Part shown: positions 15,830 through 27,100 of the stretch, piece after piece
How the letters are laid out: each line of letters begins with the position of its first letter
Position numbering within the stretch: the stretch's first letter is position 1
DNA from: an uncultured Pleomorphomonas sp.
GTDB taxonomy: Bacteria > Pseudomonadota > Alphaproteobacteria > Rhizobiales > Pleomorphomonadaceae
Assembly: GCA_937868725.1 (NCBI GenBank)
Contig: CALMMQ010000075.1
Location: 1-40,118, forward strand
Direction: 5' to 3'
DNA: 40,118 nt
The notes under the pieces: model-generated
What the model was told of the DNA's origin: nothing
What the model saw: only the letters and a program-made list of their open reading frames with translations
Database searches by the model: none
Program-made: the position numbers and the translations under genes

Positions 15830-17086
15830 ATGTCGCCGTTCCGTTTTGCCATCCGTCTCGGCCTCGCCGCGCTCGCCGTATGCGCCGGATTCTCCGCCAG
15901 CGCCATCGAGCTCCGGCGTGGCGTCAACTTCGAGCTCTGGCAGCACTGGACGAGCCGCAGCGCCTTCGTCGCCGCCGACTACGACCGGACGAACTTCCCC
16001 GACTGGTCGAAGGCGATCACCGACACCCAGCTCGCCCGTCTGCGCGCCCAGGGCTTCGATTTCGTCCGCCTCAACGTCGATCCCTCGCCGTTCTTCTGGA
16101 TCGAGGCCGACGGCAACAAACTGCTCGATGCTGTCCTTACCGCCACGCGTCGCCTCCAGGCGGCCGACTTCAAAGTCATCGTCGATCTCCATCTCGTGCC
16201 CGACATGGATGACCGGCCGAACGGCCTGCACTGGGTGCTCGGCACCGGCGACGTCAAGAAACCCGAAGGCTTTGCCCGCTACACGGCACTGGTCGGCAAG
16301 GTCGCCGGCCGCCTCGCCACGCTGCCGGCCGACCGTACCGCGCTCGAAGTGATGAACGAACCCGATCAGGACTGGTTCTCGCATCTCGCCCTGACCGACC
16401 GCTGGCCGGAACAGCTCAGGACGCTGCACGCCGCCGCCCGCGCCGCCGCGCCGCAGTTGCCACTGATTCTGTCCGGCGCTCGCGGTGGCGACATCGACGG
16501 CCTCATGCGCCTCGATCCCGGCAAGATCACCGACGACGCCAACGTCATCTGGTCCTTCCACTATTACGAACCCTACGAGATCACCCATTCCGGCCTGCCG
16601 TGGGAAAGCGACGCCCGCCACTTCCTCGTCGGTCTGCCCTTCCCCGCCTATCGCCTCGACTTCGGCCTCGAAGAGCGGCTGCGCCTGCGCGCCCGCGCGG
16701 CCATCGACGCCGAGGTGAGCGCGGCCAGCGCCCGGGCGGCGCTCTACGCCAAGGTCGACGAGACCATGACCGCCTTCCGGGCCGCCAAGTACGGTCCAGA
16801 TACCATCGACGCCGCCTTCGGTCGCGCCGCCGGCTGGGCGACCGACCATGGCATCGCGGCGAACCGCCTGCTGCTTGGCGAGTTCGGCGTCTTCCAGGAC
16901 CACGTTGCCCTCGATACGCGGGCGGCCATCCTGGCGGCGATGCGTCAGGCCGCCGAGGCGCACGGCTTTGCCTGGGCCGTCTACACCGCCGGCCTCACCC
17001 AGCCGAACCAGTCGTTCTCGATCATCGGCGATCCTGCCACGCTCGCCGTCGAGCCGGAGATCGCCACCGCCCTCGGCCTGCGCTGA
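15830..17086 (+). CDS. Secreted GH5 cellulase-like glycoside hydrolase
   Basis: A 418-residue exported beta-glycanase. Residues 1-25 form a signal peptide (ending SASA). The TIM-barrel shows the GH5 acid/base Glu in EVMNEPD (about residue 177) and the nucleophile Glu in LLLGEFG (about 351), with GFDFVRLNVDP as the strand before. AAAGGGG lies 5 bases before ATG 15830. Cellulose operons usually include a GH8 enzyme (BcsZ); here none is in the operon, and this GH5 protein 6.6 kb downstream could provide the trimming. It forms a likely transcription unit with the dipeptidase before and the acyltransferase after it. Confidence 0.88.
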   Translation: MSPFRFAIRLGLAALAVCAGFSASAIELRRGVNFELWQHWTSRSAFVAADYDRTNFPDWSKAITDTQLARLRAQGFDFVRLNVDPSPFFWIEADGNKLLDAVLTATRRLQAADFKVIVDLHLVPDMDDRPNGLHWVLGTGDVKKPEGFARYTALVGKVAGRLATLPADRTALEVMNEPDQDWFSHLALTDRWPEQLRTLHAAARAAAPQLPLILSGARGGDIDGLMRLDPGKITDDANVIWSFHYYEPYEITHSGLPWESDARHFLVGLPFPAYRLDFGLEERLRLRARAAIDAEVSAASARAALYAKVDETMTAFRAAKYGPDTIDAAFGRAAGWATDHGIAANRLLLGEFGVFQDHVALDTRAAILAAMRQAAEAHGFAWAVYTAGLTQPNQSFSIIGDPATLAVEPEIATALGLR

Positions 17087-17162
17087 AGCCGGCGCTCATA
17101 CATCGGCAACCCATTGTTGGTATGCTGCGTACAGATTGGACCCCGCGACCGATGAGAGCACG

Positions 17163-18197
17163 ATGGCGGCAGCAAGACTGGCCTATCTCGATGACGCTCG
17201 TGCCCTTGGCATAGCCCTGGTGGTGTTCGGCCATGCCTTCGGCTCGATCGAGCATGATGGCGGCGGCCCGTCCGGCACGTCCATCGACACCACGCTATCG
17301 GCCATCTACACCTTTCATATCCCGCTGTTCTTCTTTCTGGCCGGCATGTCGCAGCGCCTGAGTTCGGCGCATGCGCCGCAGGCCATGACCCGGTCGCTGA
17401 TCCGCACCGTCCTCTACCCCTACGTCGTCTGGACGCTGATCATCGTCGGCCTCAAGAGCCTGTTCTCGGGGGTCGCCAACCACGTGCCGCACCTCGGCGA
17501 CATCGCCGCCATCCTGCTGTTCAACCCGGTCGACCACCTGTGGTTCCTGCATGTGCTGCTGGTGATCCGGCTGATCTGGCTGCTGGTCGAGCTCGCCAAC
17601 CGACCGTTCGTGCGCCCGCTCGTCGTCGTGGTGCCGCTGGTCGTCATCGTCGTGCAGAGTTTTGCCGGCCTGACCAACTTCCTGGTCTGGACCTGCTTCT
17701 GGGGCAGCTTCTATGGTCTCGGCACCTGTCTGGCCGCCGACCGCCTGCCGGCGATGGGCAAGGCCCCGCGCCTCGGCCTCGCCGCCCTCGGCGCCGTGGT
17801 CTGGGTGACCATTCTCTACCGCGTGCCGACCGTCAACGAGCAGGCCCCGAACCTGTTGCGCTTCCTGGTGGCGCTGGCGCCCATCGTCACGGTCATGACG
17901 CTGACCTCCTTCGCCCCACCGGCTCGCAGCCTGCCGCAGCGTCTCATCGCCTTCCTGGGCGAAGCCTCGCTCGCCATCTATCTCGCCCACACCGTCGTCG
18001 GCACCATCGTCCGCCTGGCGCTCGCCGCTGCCGGCTCGACCAGCATGACCGCCATGGTGATGGCCTACACGCTGTGCGGCCTCGCCCTGCCGGCCCTCGC
18101 CTACGCCCTGCTCGTCACGCTCGGCCGTCGCCACAACCTGCCGCTGGCCGCGCTCGCCGGCTTCGGCAGCGCCCGCCGGCTCGTCTATTTCCCCTGA
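17163..18197 (+). CDS. Acyltransferase-3 family membrane protein
   Basis: A 344-residue polytopic protein of the acyltransferase-3 (OafA/NodX-type) family, which usually O-acetylates cell-surface glycans. The N-terminal motif LDDARALGIALVVFGHAF carries the conserved His, TFHIPLFFFLAG follows in the second helix, and about ten hydrophobic helices continue to the end. ATG at 17163 gives the typical short N-terminus (MAAARLAYLDDARA). It follows the GH5 gene by 76 bases. Together they suggest surface polysaccharide modification, possibly of cellulose; the acceptor is not shown. It converges on glpK with 8 bases between stops. Confidence 0.9.
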   Translation: MAAARLAYLDDARALGIALVVFGHAFGSIEHDGGGPSGTSIDTTLSAIYTFHIPLFFFLAGMSQRLSSAHAPQAMTRSLIRTVLYPYVVWTLIIVGLKSLFSGVANHVPHLGDIAAILLFNPVDHLWFLHVLLVIRLIWLLVELANRPFVRPLVVVVPLVVIVVQSFAGLTNFLVWTCFWGSFYGLGTCLAADRLPAMGKAPRLGLAALGAVVWVTILYRVPTVNEQAPNLLRFLVALAPIVTVMTLTSFAPPARSLPQRLIAFLGEASLAIYLAHTVVGTIVRLALAAAGSTSMTAMVMAYTLCGLALPALAYALLVTLGRRHNLPLAALAGFGSARRLVYFP

Positions 18198-18205
18198 ACG
18201 GCGCC

Positions 18206-19705
<1,500 letters not shown>

Positions 19706-19766
19706 GTCTCCTCCCCTTCCCCGACCGCCACGCCCGCGACGCCTCCTCCCGGCGTCGCAGCAGCAA

Positions 19767-20156
19767 TCAGCTCGCCTGACTGGCGTTTGCCGCCGGTATA
19801 TCGCGTGTGGCGATGAAGTCGACCCCGAGGCCCAGCGCGTTGGCAACGATGACATCGCCCTCAACCACCGGTGCCCGCACAGCCACAGACCGCAGCAGCG
19901 CGATGCAGTCGAAGATCGCCGCCTTGGGTACGGCCGTCGCCGACATGATCGGCAGCAGCGGCAGCGCGCCGCCGACGACCCGCACCGTCGTCGTCACCAT
20001 GCGCCGGGGCGACACCACTTCCTCGGCGGCGTAGGCCTGGCCCTTGGCGCAGGTGAAGCCGGTCATGTCGACCACCGCGCCGTCCTCGACTACGACGTCG
20101 CCGCCGCAGCCGACCGGACAGCCGATGCACTGGATGGCGTGGACCTGCCTCAGCAT
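19767..20156 (-). CDS. DUF1667 Cys-rich subunit of the glycerol-3-phosphate oxidation module
   Basis: A 129-residue protein with an N-terminal CxxCxxxC cluster (Cys10, Cys13, Cys17) and Cys36, followed by the family pattern around [22 protein letters not shown]. The four cysteines look able to hold an Fe-S cluster, likely [4Fe-4S]. DUF1667 proteins are known to travel with a GlpA-like dehydrogenase and an FAD/NAD oxidoreductase in Clostridia and Thermotogae; all three genes are here in the same order. Its start overlaps the end of the oxidoreductase gene by 7 bases, so the two are co-translated. Function is inferred to be electron transfer. Confidence 0.85.
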   Translation of the reverse strand: MLRQVHAIQCIGCPVGCGGDVVVEDGAVVDMTGFTCAKGQAYAAEEVVSPRRMVTTTVRVVGGALPLLPIMSATAVPKAAIFDCIALLRSVAVRAPVVEGDVIVANALGLGVDFIATRDIPAANASQAS

Positions 20157-21457
20157 GACGCTTCCTCCTCGTCAGCTGCCGCGGCCACCTCGTCGGGCGC
20201 CGCCACGATGGCGAACGCGAGCTGCGCCGCCGTGCCGATCAGCTTCAGCGGTACGTCGGCGACGATCATTTCCGAGGGCTTGACCACCCTGAGCTTGCGC
20301 TCGAACACGCGTTCGCCGTCGGCGAAGACCTGCAGGATCGACGGCCCCATCGGCCGCGAAGCGCGGAAATAGAAGCGTTCGCTCTTCTTGGTCCCGAGCG
20401 ACGGCGACAGCCGTTGCGGCACCACGGTACGGATGCCGTCGCCCGTCGTCACCGGCCGTTGCGCCTGGGATGACGGCAGTTCGCCCCTGGCGTAGAGCGC
20501 CGCCGAGCGACCGGCGATTTCCGCTTCCTGCGACACCCAGTCGACGAGGTCGTGGACGTGCAGCACGTTGCCGGCGGCGAAGAAGCCGGGGATCGACGTC
20601 TGGCGGTACTGGTCGACCAGCGCCCCGCCGGTGATGGGATCGAGGACGAGACCGGCGGCCCGGCCGAGTTCGTTTTCGGGAATGAGACCGACCGACAGCA
20701 GCACGCAGTCGCAGGCCACGTCGAAGGCGGTGTCGGCAATGATCTCCAGCCGCTCGTTGACACGCGACACGGTGACGCCGGTCACCCGGTCCCTGCCGTG
20801 GATGGCGGTGACGGAATGGCCGAGGTAGAGCGGGATGCCGAAATCCTCGAGGCACTGCACGATGTTGCGCGTCAGGCCGTTGGAATAGGGCATGATCTCG
20901 AACACCGCCTTGACCTTGACGCCTTCGAAGGTCATGCGGCGGGCCATGATCAGGCCGATGTCACCCGAGCCGACGATCACCACCTCGCGCCCCGGCAGGT
21001 AACCTTCCATGTTGACCATGCGCTGGGCGGCGCCGGCCGTGAACACGCCGGCCGGCCGGCTGCCCGGCGTCCGGATGGCGCCGCGCGTCCGCTCGCGGCA
21101 GCCCATGGTGTAGCAGACGGCCTTGGCCCGCACGACCTGCAGCCCAGCCTCGGGGCTGACGGCGGTGATGACGCCGCCCGGCTCGGCCGCCAGCACCGTC
21201 GTATCGAGCCAGACGTCGATGCCGGCGTCCTCGACCATGCGGATGTAACGGTGGGCGTAGCCGGGGCCGGTCAGCTCTTCCTCGAAACGGCGGAGGCCGA
21301 AGCCGTTGTGGATGCACTGCTGCAGGATGCCACCGAGCTCGCGGTCGCGCTCGATGATCAGCACCCGCTCGGCACCGGCGGCGCGGGCGCCAAGAGCGGC
21401 GGCCATGCCGGCCGGCCCGCCGCCGATGGTGACGACGTCATAGGCAAGCTCACGCAT
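20150..21457 (-). CDS. NAD/FAD-dependent oxidoreductase of the glp module
   Basis: A 435-residue pyridine-nucleotide-disulfide-type flavoprotein. An N-terminal FAD-binding GGGPAG lies at about residues 11-16, a second Rossmann motif (VIVGSGDIGLIMARRM) at about 160-175, and a GFFAAGNVLHVHDLVDWV segment near 290 closes the FAD site. The C-terminal extension (about 330-435) is unlike ordinary reductases. It should shuttle electrons between the dehydrogenase and NAD(P) or another carrier. Start ATG overlaps the upstream dehydrogenase gene by 8 bases and its own end overlaps DUF1667. It resembles the middle component of three-gene HcnB/GlpB-like dehydrogenases. Confidence 0.88.
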   Translation of the reverse strand: MRELAYDVVTIGGGPAGMAAALGARAAGAERVLIIERDRELGGILQQCIHNGFGLRRFEEELTGPGYAHRYIRMVEDAGIDVWLDTTVLAAEPGGVITAVSPEAGLQVVRAKAVCYTMGCRERTRGAIRTPGSRPAGVFTAGAAQRMVNMEGYLPGREVVIVGSGDIGLIMARRMTFEGVKVKAVFEIMPYSNGLTRNIVQCLEDFGIPLYLGHSVTAIHGRDRVTGVTVSRVNERLEIIADTAFDVACDCVLLSVGLIPENELGRAAGLVLDPITGGALVDQYRQTSIPGFFAAGNVLHVHDLVDWVSQEAEIAGRSAALYARGELPSSQAQRPVTTGDGIRTVVPQRLSPSLGTKKSERFYFRASRPMGPSILQVFADGERVFERKLRVVKPSEMIVADVPLKLIGTAAQLAFAIVAAPDEVAAAADEEEASC

Positions 21458-22943
21458 CGGCCTTCTCCTCGCTGCCGGCCAGGGGGCGCGGGAAGAACAG
21501 CCAGGATTGCGCCGAATCCTTGCGTACGTCGGTGATGGCGATCCCGAGTTCCCGCGCCAGGATGGCGGTGACGCGCGGGCCGCAGAAGCCGCCCTGGCAG
21601 CGGCCGGAGCCGGCCCGCACCCGCCGTTTGACGCCGTCGACGGTGCGCGCGCCGCAGGGCGAGGCGATGGCGGCGACGATCTCGCCCTCGGTGATGGTCT
21701 CGCAGCGGCAGATGACGCGGCCGTAGAGCGGGTTGCTGGCAATCAGCGCCGCCTGACCGGCCCGGTCGAGCTCATGGAAGCGCGGCCGCGCCGGATTGAC
21801 CGGCACGAAATCCGCCTTGGGCGTCAGCCGGAGCCCCATTTCGCCCAGCATCGCGACGATCACCTCACCAATGGCCGGCGCCGACGTCAGGCCGGGCGAC
21901 TGGATGCCGGCGGCGTGGACGAGGCCGGCCGCCGCCGGCGACGGGCCGATGACGAAGTCCTTGCCGGCCGCTGCTCTGAGACCGGCAAACTCGGTGATGG
22001 CCGTGTTGAGCGGCAGGCCCGGCACGATGCGGCGGGCACCGGCAATGATGCCCGAGAGCCCCTCGGGCGTCGTCTCGAGGTCACCCGGATCGTCGATGTC
22101 GAGGGCGTTGGGGCCGATGAAGGTGTTGCCGTGCACGGTGGGCGACACCAGGATGCCTTTCGACACCTTGTCGGGGGCCGGAAACAGCACCGTGTTGACC
22201 AGCGGCCCGACCGAGCGGTCGAACAGGATGTATTCGCCCCGACGCGGCCGGATGGTGAAGCTGTCGTCGCCAGCGAAGCGGGCGATCTCGCCCGAATAGA
22301 GGCCGGCGGCGTTGACGACGAAGCGCGTGGCGATGCGGCCGCGCGTAGTCCGCACCGCCCGGATGGCCTTGTCGGCCAGCTCGAAACCGGTGACGGCGCA
22401 TTCGGTGACGATGCGAGCCCCGTTGCGGATGGCATTCTCGGCAAAGCCGATGGTGGCCAGGAACGGACAGGCCACGGCACCGGTCGGCGCCCACAGCGCC
22501 CCTTGCGCCTCCGGCGACACGTTCGGCTCGTGGGTGAGCAACTGCTCGCGGCTCCACAGTTCCAGCCCTGGCACGCCGTTGTCGACGCCGCGCCGCCGCA
22601 GCGCTTCGAGCGTGGCACGATCGGCCTCGGTCCGGGCCACCACCAGCGATCCGGTCTCCCGGCGGGCGATGCCCAGCCCCTCGGCGATGTCCTTGTAGAG
22701 CGCCGCGCCGCGCACATTGAGGCGGGCCTTCCACGTGCCGGCATCGGCGTCGAAACCGGCGTGCAGAATACCGCTGTTGGCCTTGGAGGTGCCGGTGGCA
22801 ACATCCGGGGCACTTTCGATCACCACGATCGACAGCGCGTGACGCGACAGTTCGCGGGCGATGGCACAGCCGACGACCCCGCCACCGATGACCACGACGT
22901 CGGCGCTGGCCGGCAGGGGCGTCATTCCGAAATGATCCGTCAT
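21450..22943 (-). CDS. GlpA-like FAD-dependent glycerol-3-phosphate dehydrogenase with BFD domain
   Basis: A 497-residue flavoprotein that should oxidise sn-glycerol-3-phosphate to dihydroxyacetone phosphate. The DAO-type FAD fold starts with VVVIGGGVVGCAIAREL (residues 16-32), followed by the TSKANSGILHAGFD substrate-side segment near 52-65. The C-terminal BFD-like [2Fe-2S] domain (about 408-460) has CRC and, about 35 residues on, CQGGFC. Start ATG has GAGGAG about 8 bases upstream; the second in-frame ATG, six codons on, has none. It is the first gene of a four-gene unit ending in glpK, divergent from a DeoR-family repressor. The BFD tail and the two partner genes suggest a soluble complex rather than a quinone-linked GlpD. 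Confidence 0.9.
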   Translation of the reverse strand: MTDHFGMTPLPASADVVVIGGGVVGCAIARELSRHALSIVVIESAPDVATGTSKANSGILHAGFDADAGTWKARLNVRGAALYKDIAEGLGIARRETGSLVVARTEADRATLEALRRRGVDNGVPGLELWSREQLLTHEPNVSPEAQGALWAPTGAVACPFLATIGFAENAIRNGARIVTECAVTGFELADKAIRAVRTTRGRIATRFVVNAAGLYSGEIARFAGDDSFTIRPRRGEYILFDRSVGPLVNTVLFPAPDKVSKGILVSPTVHGNTFIGPNALDIDDPGDLETTPEGLSGIIAGARRIVPGLPLNTAITEFAGLRAAAGKDFVIGPSPAAAGLVHAAGIQSPGLTSAPAIGEVIVAMLGEMGLRLTPKADFVPVNPARPRFHELDRAGQAALIASNPLYGRVICRCETITEGEIVAAIASPCGARTVDGVKRRVRAGSGRCQGGFCGPRVTAILARELGIAITDVRKDSAQSWLFFPRPLAGSEEKADA

Positions 22944-22993
22944 GCCGGGACTCCTCGATGGGCGTGCGCGGGATCGAAGCCGTCCGGCATCGA

Positions 22994-23209
22994 TGGCAAA
23001 CGTTTTCGCTTGTAGTTCGTTTATGATCGATTTGCCAGCCATTACCATTCGATTGCCAGCGATGAAATCGGTATAATAGCGTAAGAACCGGTCAGAAATG
23101 TTCGGTCCATGTTCGCTGTACCGTTCGCTCACGGCAAAAGCGCCGCCAGCCGCCGGTGCGAACCTGTTCGCTTGGCGTCGTCATGGCTCCCGGAACGAAC
23201 AATTTCGTT
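22994..23209. promoter_or_regulatory. Operator region shared by the glp operon and the DeoR regulator
   Basis: This intergenic region is rich in TTCG/CGAA half-sites. ATGTTCG occurs twice (23098-23104 and 23109-23115), GTTCGC again soon after, GCGAAC-CT-GTTCGC (23158-23171) is a palindrome, and AACGAA-CAAT-TTCGTT (23194-23209) is another. E. coli GlpR sites contain TGTTCG half-sites too, so this fits a GlpR-type operator array. Separate elements are TTGCCAGC repeated with a 21-bp period (23032 and 23053), TGGCAAA at 22994 and a perfect TATAAT at 23072-23077. Confidence 0.55.
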
Positions 23210-23284
23210 GCACCAAACGCCAGAGTATGATGGCTCGACGTCGTCATCCTGCCCGCGCCGCCGGCCCCGATCTGGAACAATGCC

Positions 23285-24115
23285 ATGCCGCAAGTGCCAT
23301 CGCCCATCCTGCCGACGCCAGACCCCGCCGAGACCGGACCGGCCGGCCTCAACCCCCGGCAATCGGCAATCGTCGAGCGGGCCCGGGCCGAGGGCTTCGT
23401 GGCGGTCGAAGCGCTCACCGCCGCCTTCGACGTGACGCCGCAGACCATCCGCCGCGACATCAAGCTGCTGTGCGACCTCGGCATTCTGCGCCGCTACTAC
23501 GGCGGCGCCAGTCTGGTCACCAACACGCACAACATGGAATACGAGACGCGGCGCAACCTGATGGCAGCCGAAAAGGCGGCTATCGGCCGCCTGGTGGCCG
23601 AACACATCCCCGACGGCGCCTCGCTGTTCCTCAACGTCGGCACCACCACCGAGGCGGTCGCCCGTGCCCTGCTCGGCCATCGCGGCCTCAAAGTGATCAC
23701 CAACAACATCAACCTCGCCATCCTGCTGTCGCAGGGGCAGGACTTCGAAGTTTCGATCGCCGGCGGCCGCATCCGTCCCGACGACCTTGCCGTGGTCGGC
23801 GAGGCAACGGTGGACTTCATCAACAACTTCCGCGTCGATTTCGGCATCATCGGCATTTCTGGCATCGACTTCGACGGCACGCTGCTCGACTTCGACTTCC
23901 GCGAGGTCAAGGTGGCGCAAACGATCATCGCCAATGCCCGCACCGTGTTCCTGGCCACCGACCATTCCAAGTTCGGCCGCCGCGCCATGGTCAAGCTCGG
24001 CCACGTCTCAATGCTCGACGCCGTGTTCGTCGACCACGCGCCGCCGCAGCCGATGGCCGACCTGCTCGAACGCGAGCAGGTCTCCGTCCACGTCGCTTTT
24101 CCCGGCCGCGGCTGA
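23285..24115 (+). CDS. glpR: DeoR-family repressor, GlpR-type
   Basis: A 276-residue DeoR-family regulator. The helix-turn-helix covers about residues 30-75 (VEALTAAFDVTPQTIRRDIKLL), and the C-terminal sugar-phosphate sensor (about 90-260) has FLNVGTTTEAVARAL and the FLATDHSKFGR segment typical of GlpR and relatives. Its effector is probably glycerol-3-phosphate, inferred from the divergent glp genes. ATG at 23285 is the only suitable start; its ribosome site is weak. It has about 20 extra residues before the usual N-terminus. It converges on the RND gene with 6 bases between stops. Confidence 0.88.
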   Translation: MPQVPSPILPTPDPAETGPAGLNPRQSAIVERARAEGFVAVEALTAAFDVTPQTIRRDIKLLCDLGILRRYYGGASLVTNTHNMEYETRRNLMAAEKAAIGRLVAEHIPDGASLFLNVGTTTEAVARALLGHRGLKVITNNINLAILLSQGQDFEVSIAGGRIRPDDLAVVGEATVDFINNFRVDFGIIGISGIDFDGTLLDFDFREVKVAQTIIANARTVFLATDHSKFGRRAMVKLGHVSMLDAVFVDHAPPQPMADLLEREQVSVHVAFPGRG

Positions 24116-24121
24116 CGCCTC

Positions 24122-27100
24122 TCAGGACGCCGACGGCGCCTCGACCGCCGGCGTTTCCACCGGCCGGCGCGACAGCAGCGTCCGTAGCCGCTCGAACCCG
24201 ATGAAGATCGTCGGCGTGATAAACAGCGTCAGCACCTGACTGACCATCAGCCCGCCAACCACGGCGATACCCAGGGGCTGGCGCAGCTCGGCGCTGGCGC
24301 CGTGGCCGATGGCGATCGGCAGCGTGCCGAGCAAGGCGCAGAAAGTGGTCATCATGATCGGCCGGAAGCGTCGCACCGCCGCCTCGTGAATGGCCTCGCG
24401 CGCCACCTTGCCGTCCTCGCGCATCAGCTGCAGCGCCACGTCGACCATCATGATGGCGTTCTTCTTGACGATGCCGATCAGCATCAGGATGCCGATGAGG
24501 GCGATGATCGAGAAATCCATGCCGGAGAATTTCAACGCCAGCAGGGCACCGAGTGCCGCCGACGGCAGGCCCGACAGGATGGTCAGCGGGTGGATGAAGC
24601 TCTCGTAGAGCACGCCCAAGACGACATAGATGGTGAGAATGGCGGCAAGAATGAGCAGCGGCATGTTGGCCGTCGACTGGGCGAACACCTGCGCCGTGCC
24701 CGAATAGGAGGTGAACACCGTCGCCGGCAGGCCGATCTCCTGTTTGATGGCGTCGATGCGGGCCGAGGCATCGCCCAGCGACACGTTTGGCGGCAGATTG
24801 AACGACACGGTGATCGAGGTGAGCTGACCGGTCTGGTTGACCGTCACCGGGCCGGCGCGCCGTTCGATGTGGGCGAACGCCGACAGCGGCACCAGCGTGC
24901 CCGAAGACGAACGGAAGCGCAGCGAGGTTAGTGCGTCGTTGGACCAGTCGATGTTGGGATCATATTCGAGAATGACCGAGTAGCTGTCGCCGGTCGACTG
25001 GATGGTGGCCACCGACTGCTCGCCGAAGCCGTCGCCGAGCGTCTTGCGCAGCGCCTGCGCCGTGATGCCGAGCGCCTCGGCCCGATCACGATCGACAACG
25101 ATGCGGGCCTGCAGGGCGTTGTTCTGCAGGTCCGACGCCACGTCGGTGAACAGCGCCGGCTCGGCGGCCAGCGCGTCTCGCAGCCGTCCGGCCCAGTCGC
25201 GCAGCAGCCCGGCGTCGAGCGCCTGAACCACCAGCTGATACTGGCTCTGCGTCGAACGACCGCCGAGGCGCAAGCTCTGGACGGCGTTGACGTAGCTCGT
25301 CAGGCCGACGATCTGGCCAAGCGACTTGCGCAGCCGCGGAATGACCACGTCGAGCGGTTCGCGCTTGGCGGCCGGCTTCAACTGCACGAACATGCTGCCG
25401 GCGTTCATCGACGAGTTGCCACCACCGCCGGCCATGGCGGCGACGTGGGCGATGGCCGGGTCCTTGGCCACCACGGCGGCGGCGCGGGTCTGCAGCGCCG
25501 CCATCGCTTCGTAGGAAATGTCCTGGCGCGCCTGAGTGGAGATCGACAGCTGACCGGTGTCCTCCTGCGGCAGGAAGCTCTTGGGCAGGTCGACGAAGAG
25601 GTAGGCCGAACCGGCCACCGTGCCCAGGAACAGCAGGCCGATCAGCAGCGGGTGGCGGATGGTCCAGCCAAGGCAGCGGCCATAGCCGGCGGTCACGGCG
25701 GCAAAACCGCGATCGAACAGTCCGGCCGGACTCCAGCGCGCCGTCGGTGCCCCGATGTCGGCCGGCAGGCGGGCGGCGAAGGCCGGCGTTACCGTCAGCG
25801 ACACCAGCGCCGAGGCGGCAATGGCCAGCGACACCACCATGCCGAACTCGGTGAACAATCGGCCGATGACGCCGCCCATCAGCAGGATGGGCAGGAACAC
25901 GGCAATCAGCGATAGCGACATCGACACGATGGTCGAGGTCACTTCGGACGATCCCTTGAGTGCCGCTTCGAACGGCTTTTCACCCTGCTCGATATGGTGG
26001 ACGATGTTTTCGAGCATGACGATGGCGTCGTCGACCACCAGCCCCACCGACAGCGTCAGCGCCAGGAGCGACATGTTGTCGATCGAATAGCCGAGCGCGT
26101 ACATGGCGCCGAAGGCGATCAGGATCGACAGCGGCACGGCCACCGCCGGAATGGCCGTGGTGACCAGCTTGCCGAGGAACAGGTAGATCACCAGGATGAC
26201 AAGGCCGATGGTCAGCAGCAGCGAGAACTGCACGTCGGCGACGGCGGCGCGGATCGGCACTGAGTTGTCGTTCATCATCGACACCGTCACCGACGGCGGC
26301 AACTGCCCCATGATCGACGGCAAGGCTGCCTTGATGGCGTCGACCACCGCCACGGTGTTGGCGTCGGGCTGACGCTGCACGGCCAGCGTGATGGCCCGCG
26401 TGCCATCGTACCAGCTGGCCTGACGGTTGTTCTCGACGCCGTCGTTGACGCGCGCCACGTCGGAAAGGCGCACGGCGCCGCCCTTGGGATTGGCGATGAT
26501 CAGCGTCTGGAAGCCGGACGCCGCCGTCAGCTGCGTCGGCATGTCGAGCGTGATGGTCTGGCTGGCGTTCTCCATCGTGCCGATCGGCGACTGATCGTTG
26601 GCGGCGGCGAGCGCACTGGCCAGCTGGTCGAGGCCGATGCCGCGCGACGCCAGCCGGTCAGGATCGGCCTCGACGCGCACGGCAAATTTCTGCGAGCCGA
26701 AGATCTGCGCCTGCGCCACGCCGGAAATGGTCGAGATGGCCGGCGACAGAATGTTCTGGGCGATCGAGTCGAGCTCGGTCATCGGCAGCGTCGGGCTAGT
26801 GATCGACAGCATCAGAATGGGCGCATCGGCCGGATTGACCTTCCGATACGACGGATCGGTGGTCATGTTGTCGGGCAGACGGCGCTTGGCGACGTCGATG
26901 GCCGACTGAACGTCGGCGGCGGCGCTGTCGATGTTGCGCGTCAGATCGAATTGCAGGGTGATCGACGTCGAGCCGAGCGCCGAACGCGCCGAAATGGTGT
27001 CGATGCCGGCGATGGTCTGGAACTGCTTGATGAGCGGCGTCGCCACCGCCGTCGCCATGGTGTCGGGCGAGGCGCCGGACAGCTGGGCGCTGACCGAAAT

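Noticed and set aside
19797-19805. Possible leftover of another gene between glpK and DUF1667
   Set aside because: The 61-base gap after the DUF1667 stop holds only the glpK ribosome site and no frame of interest.
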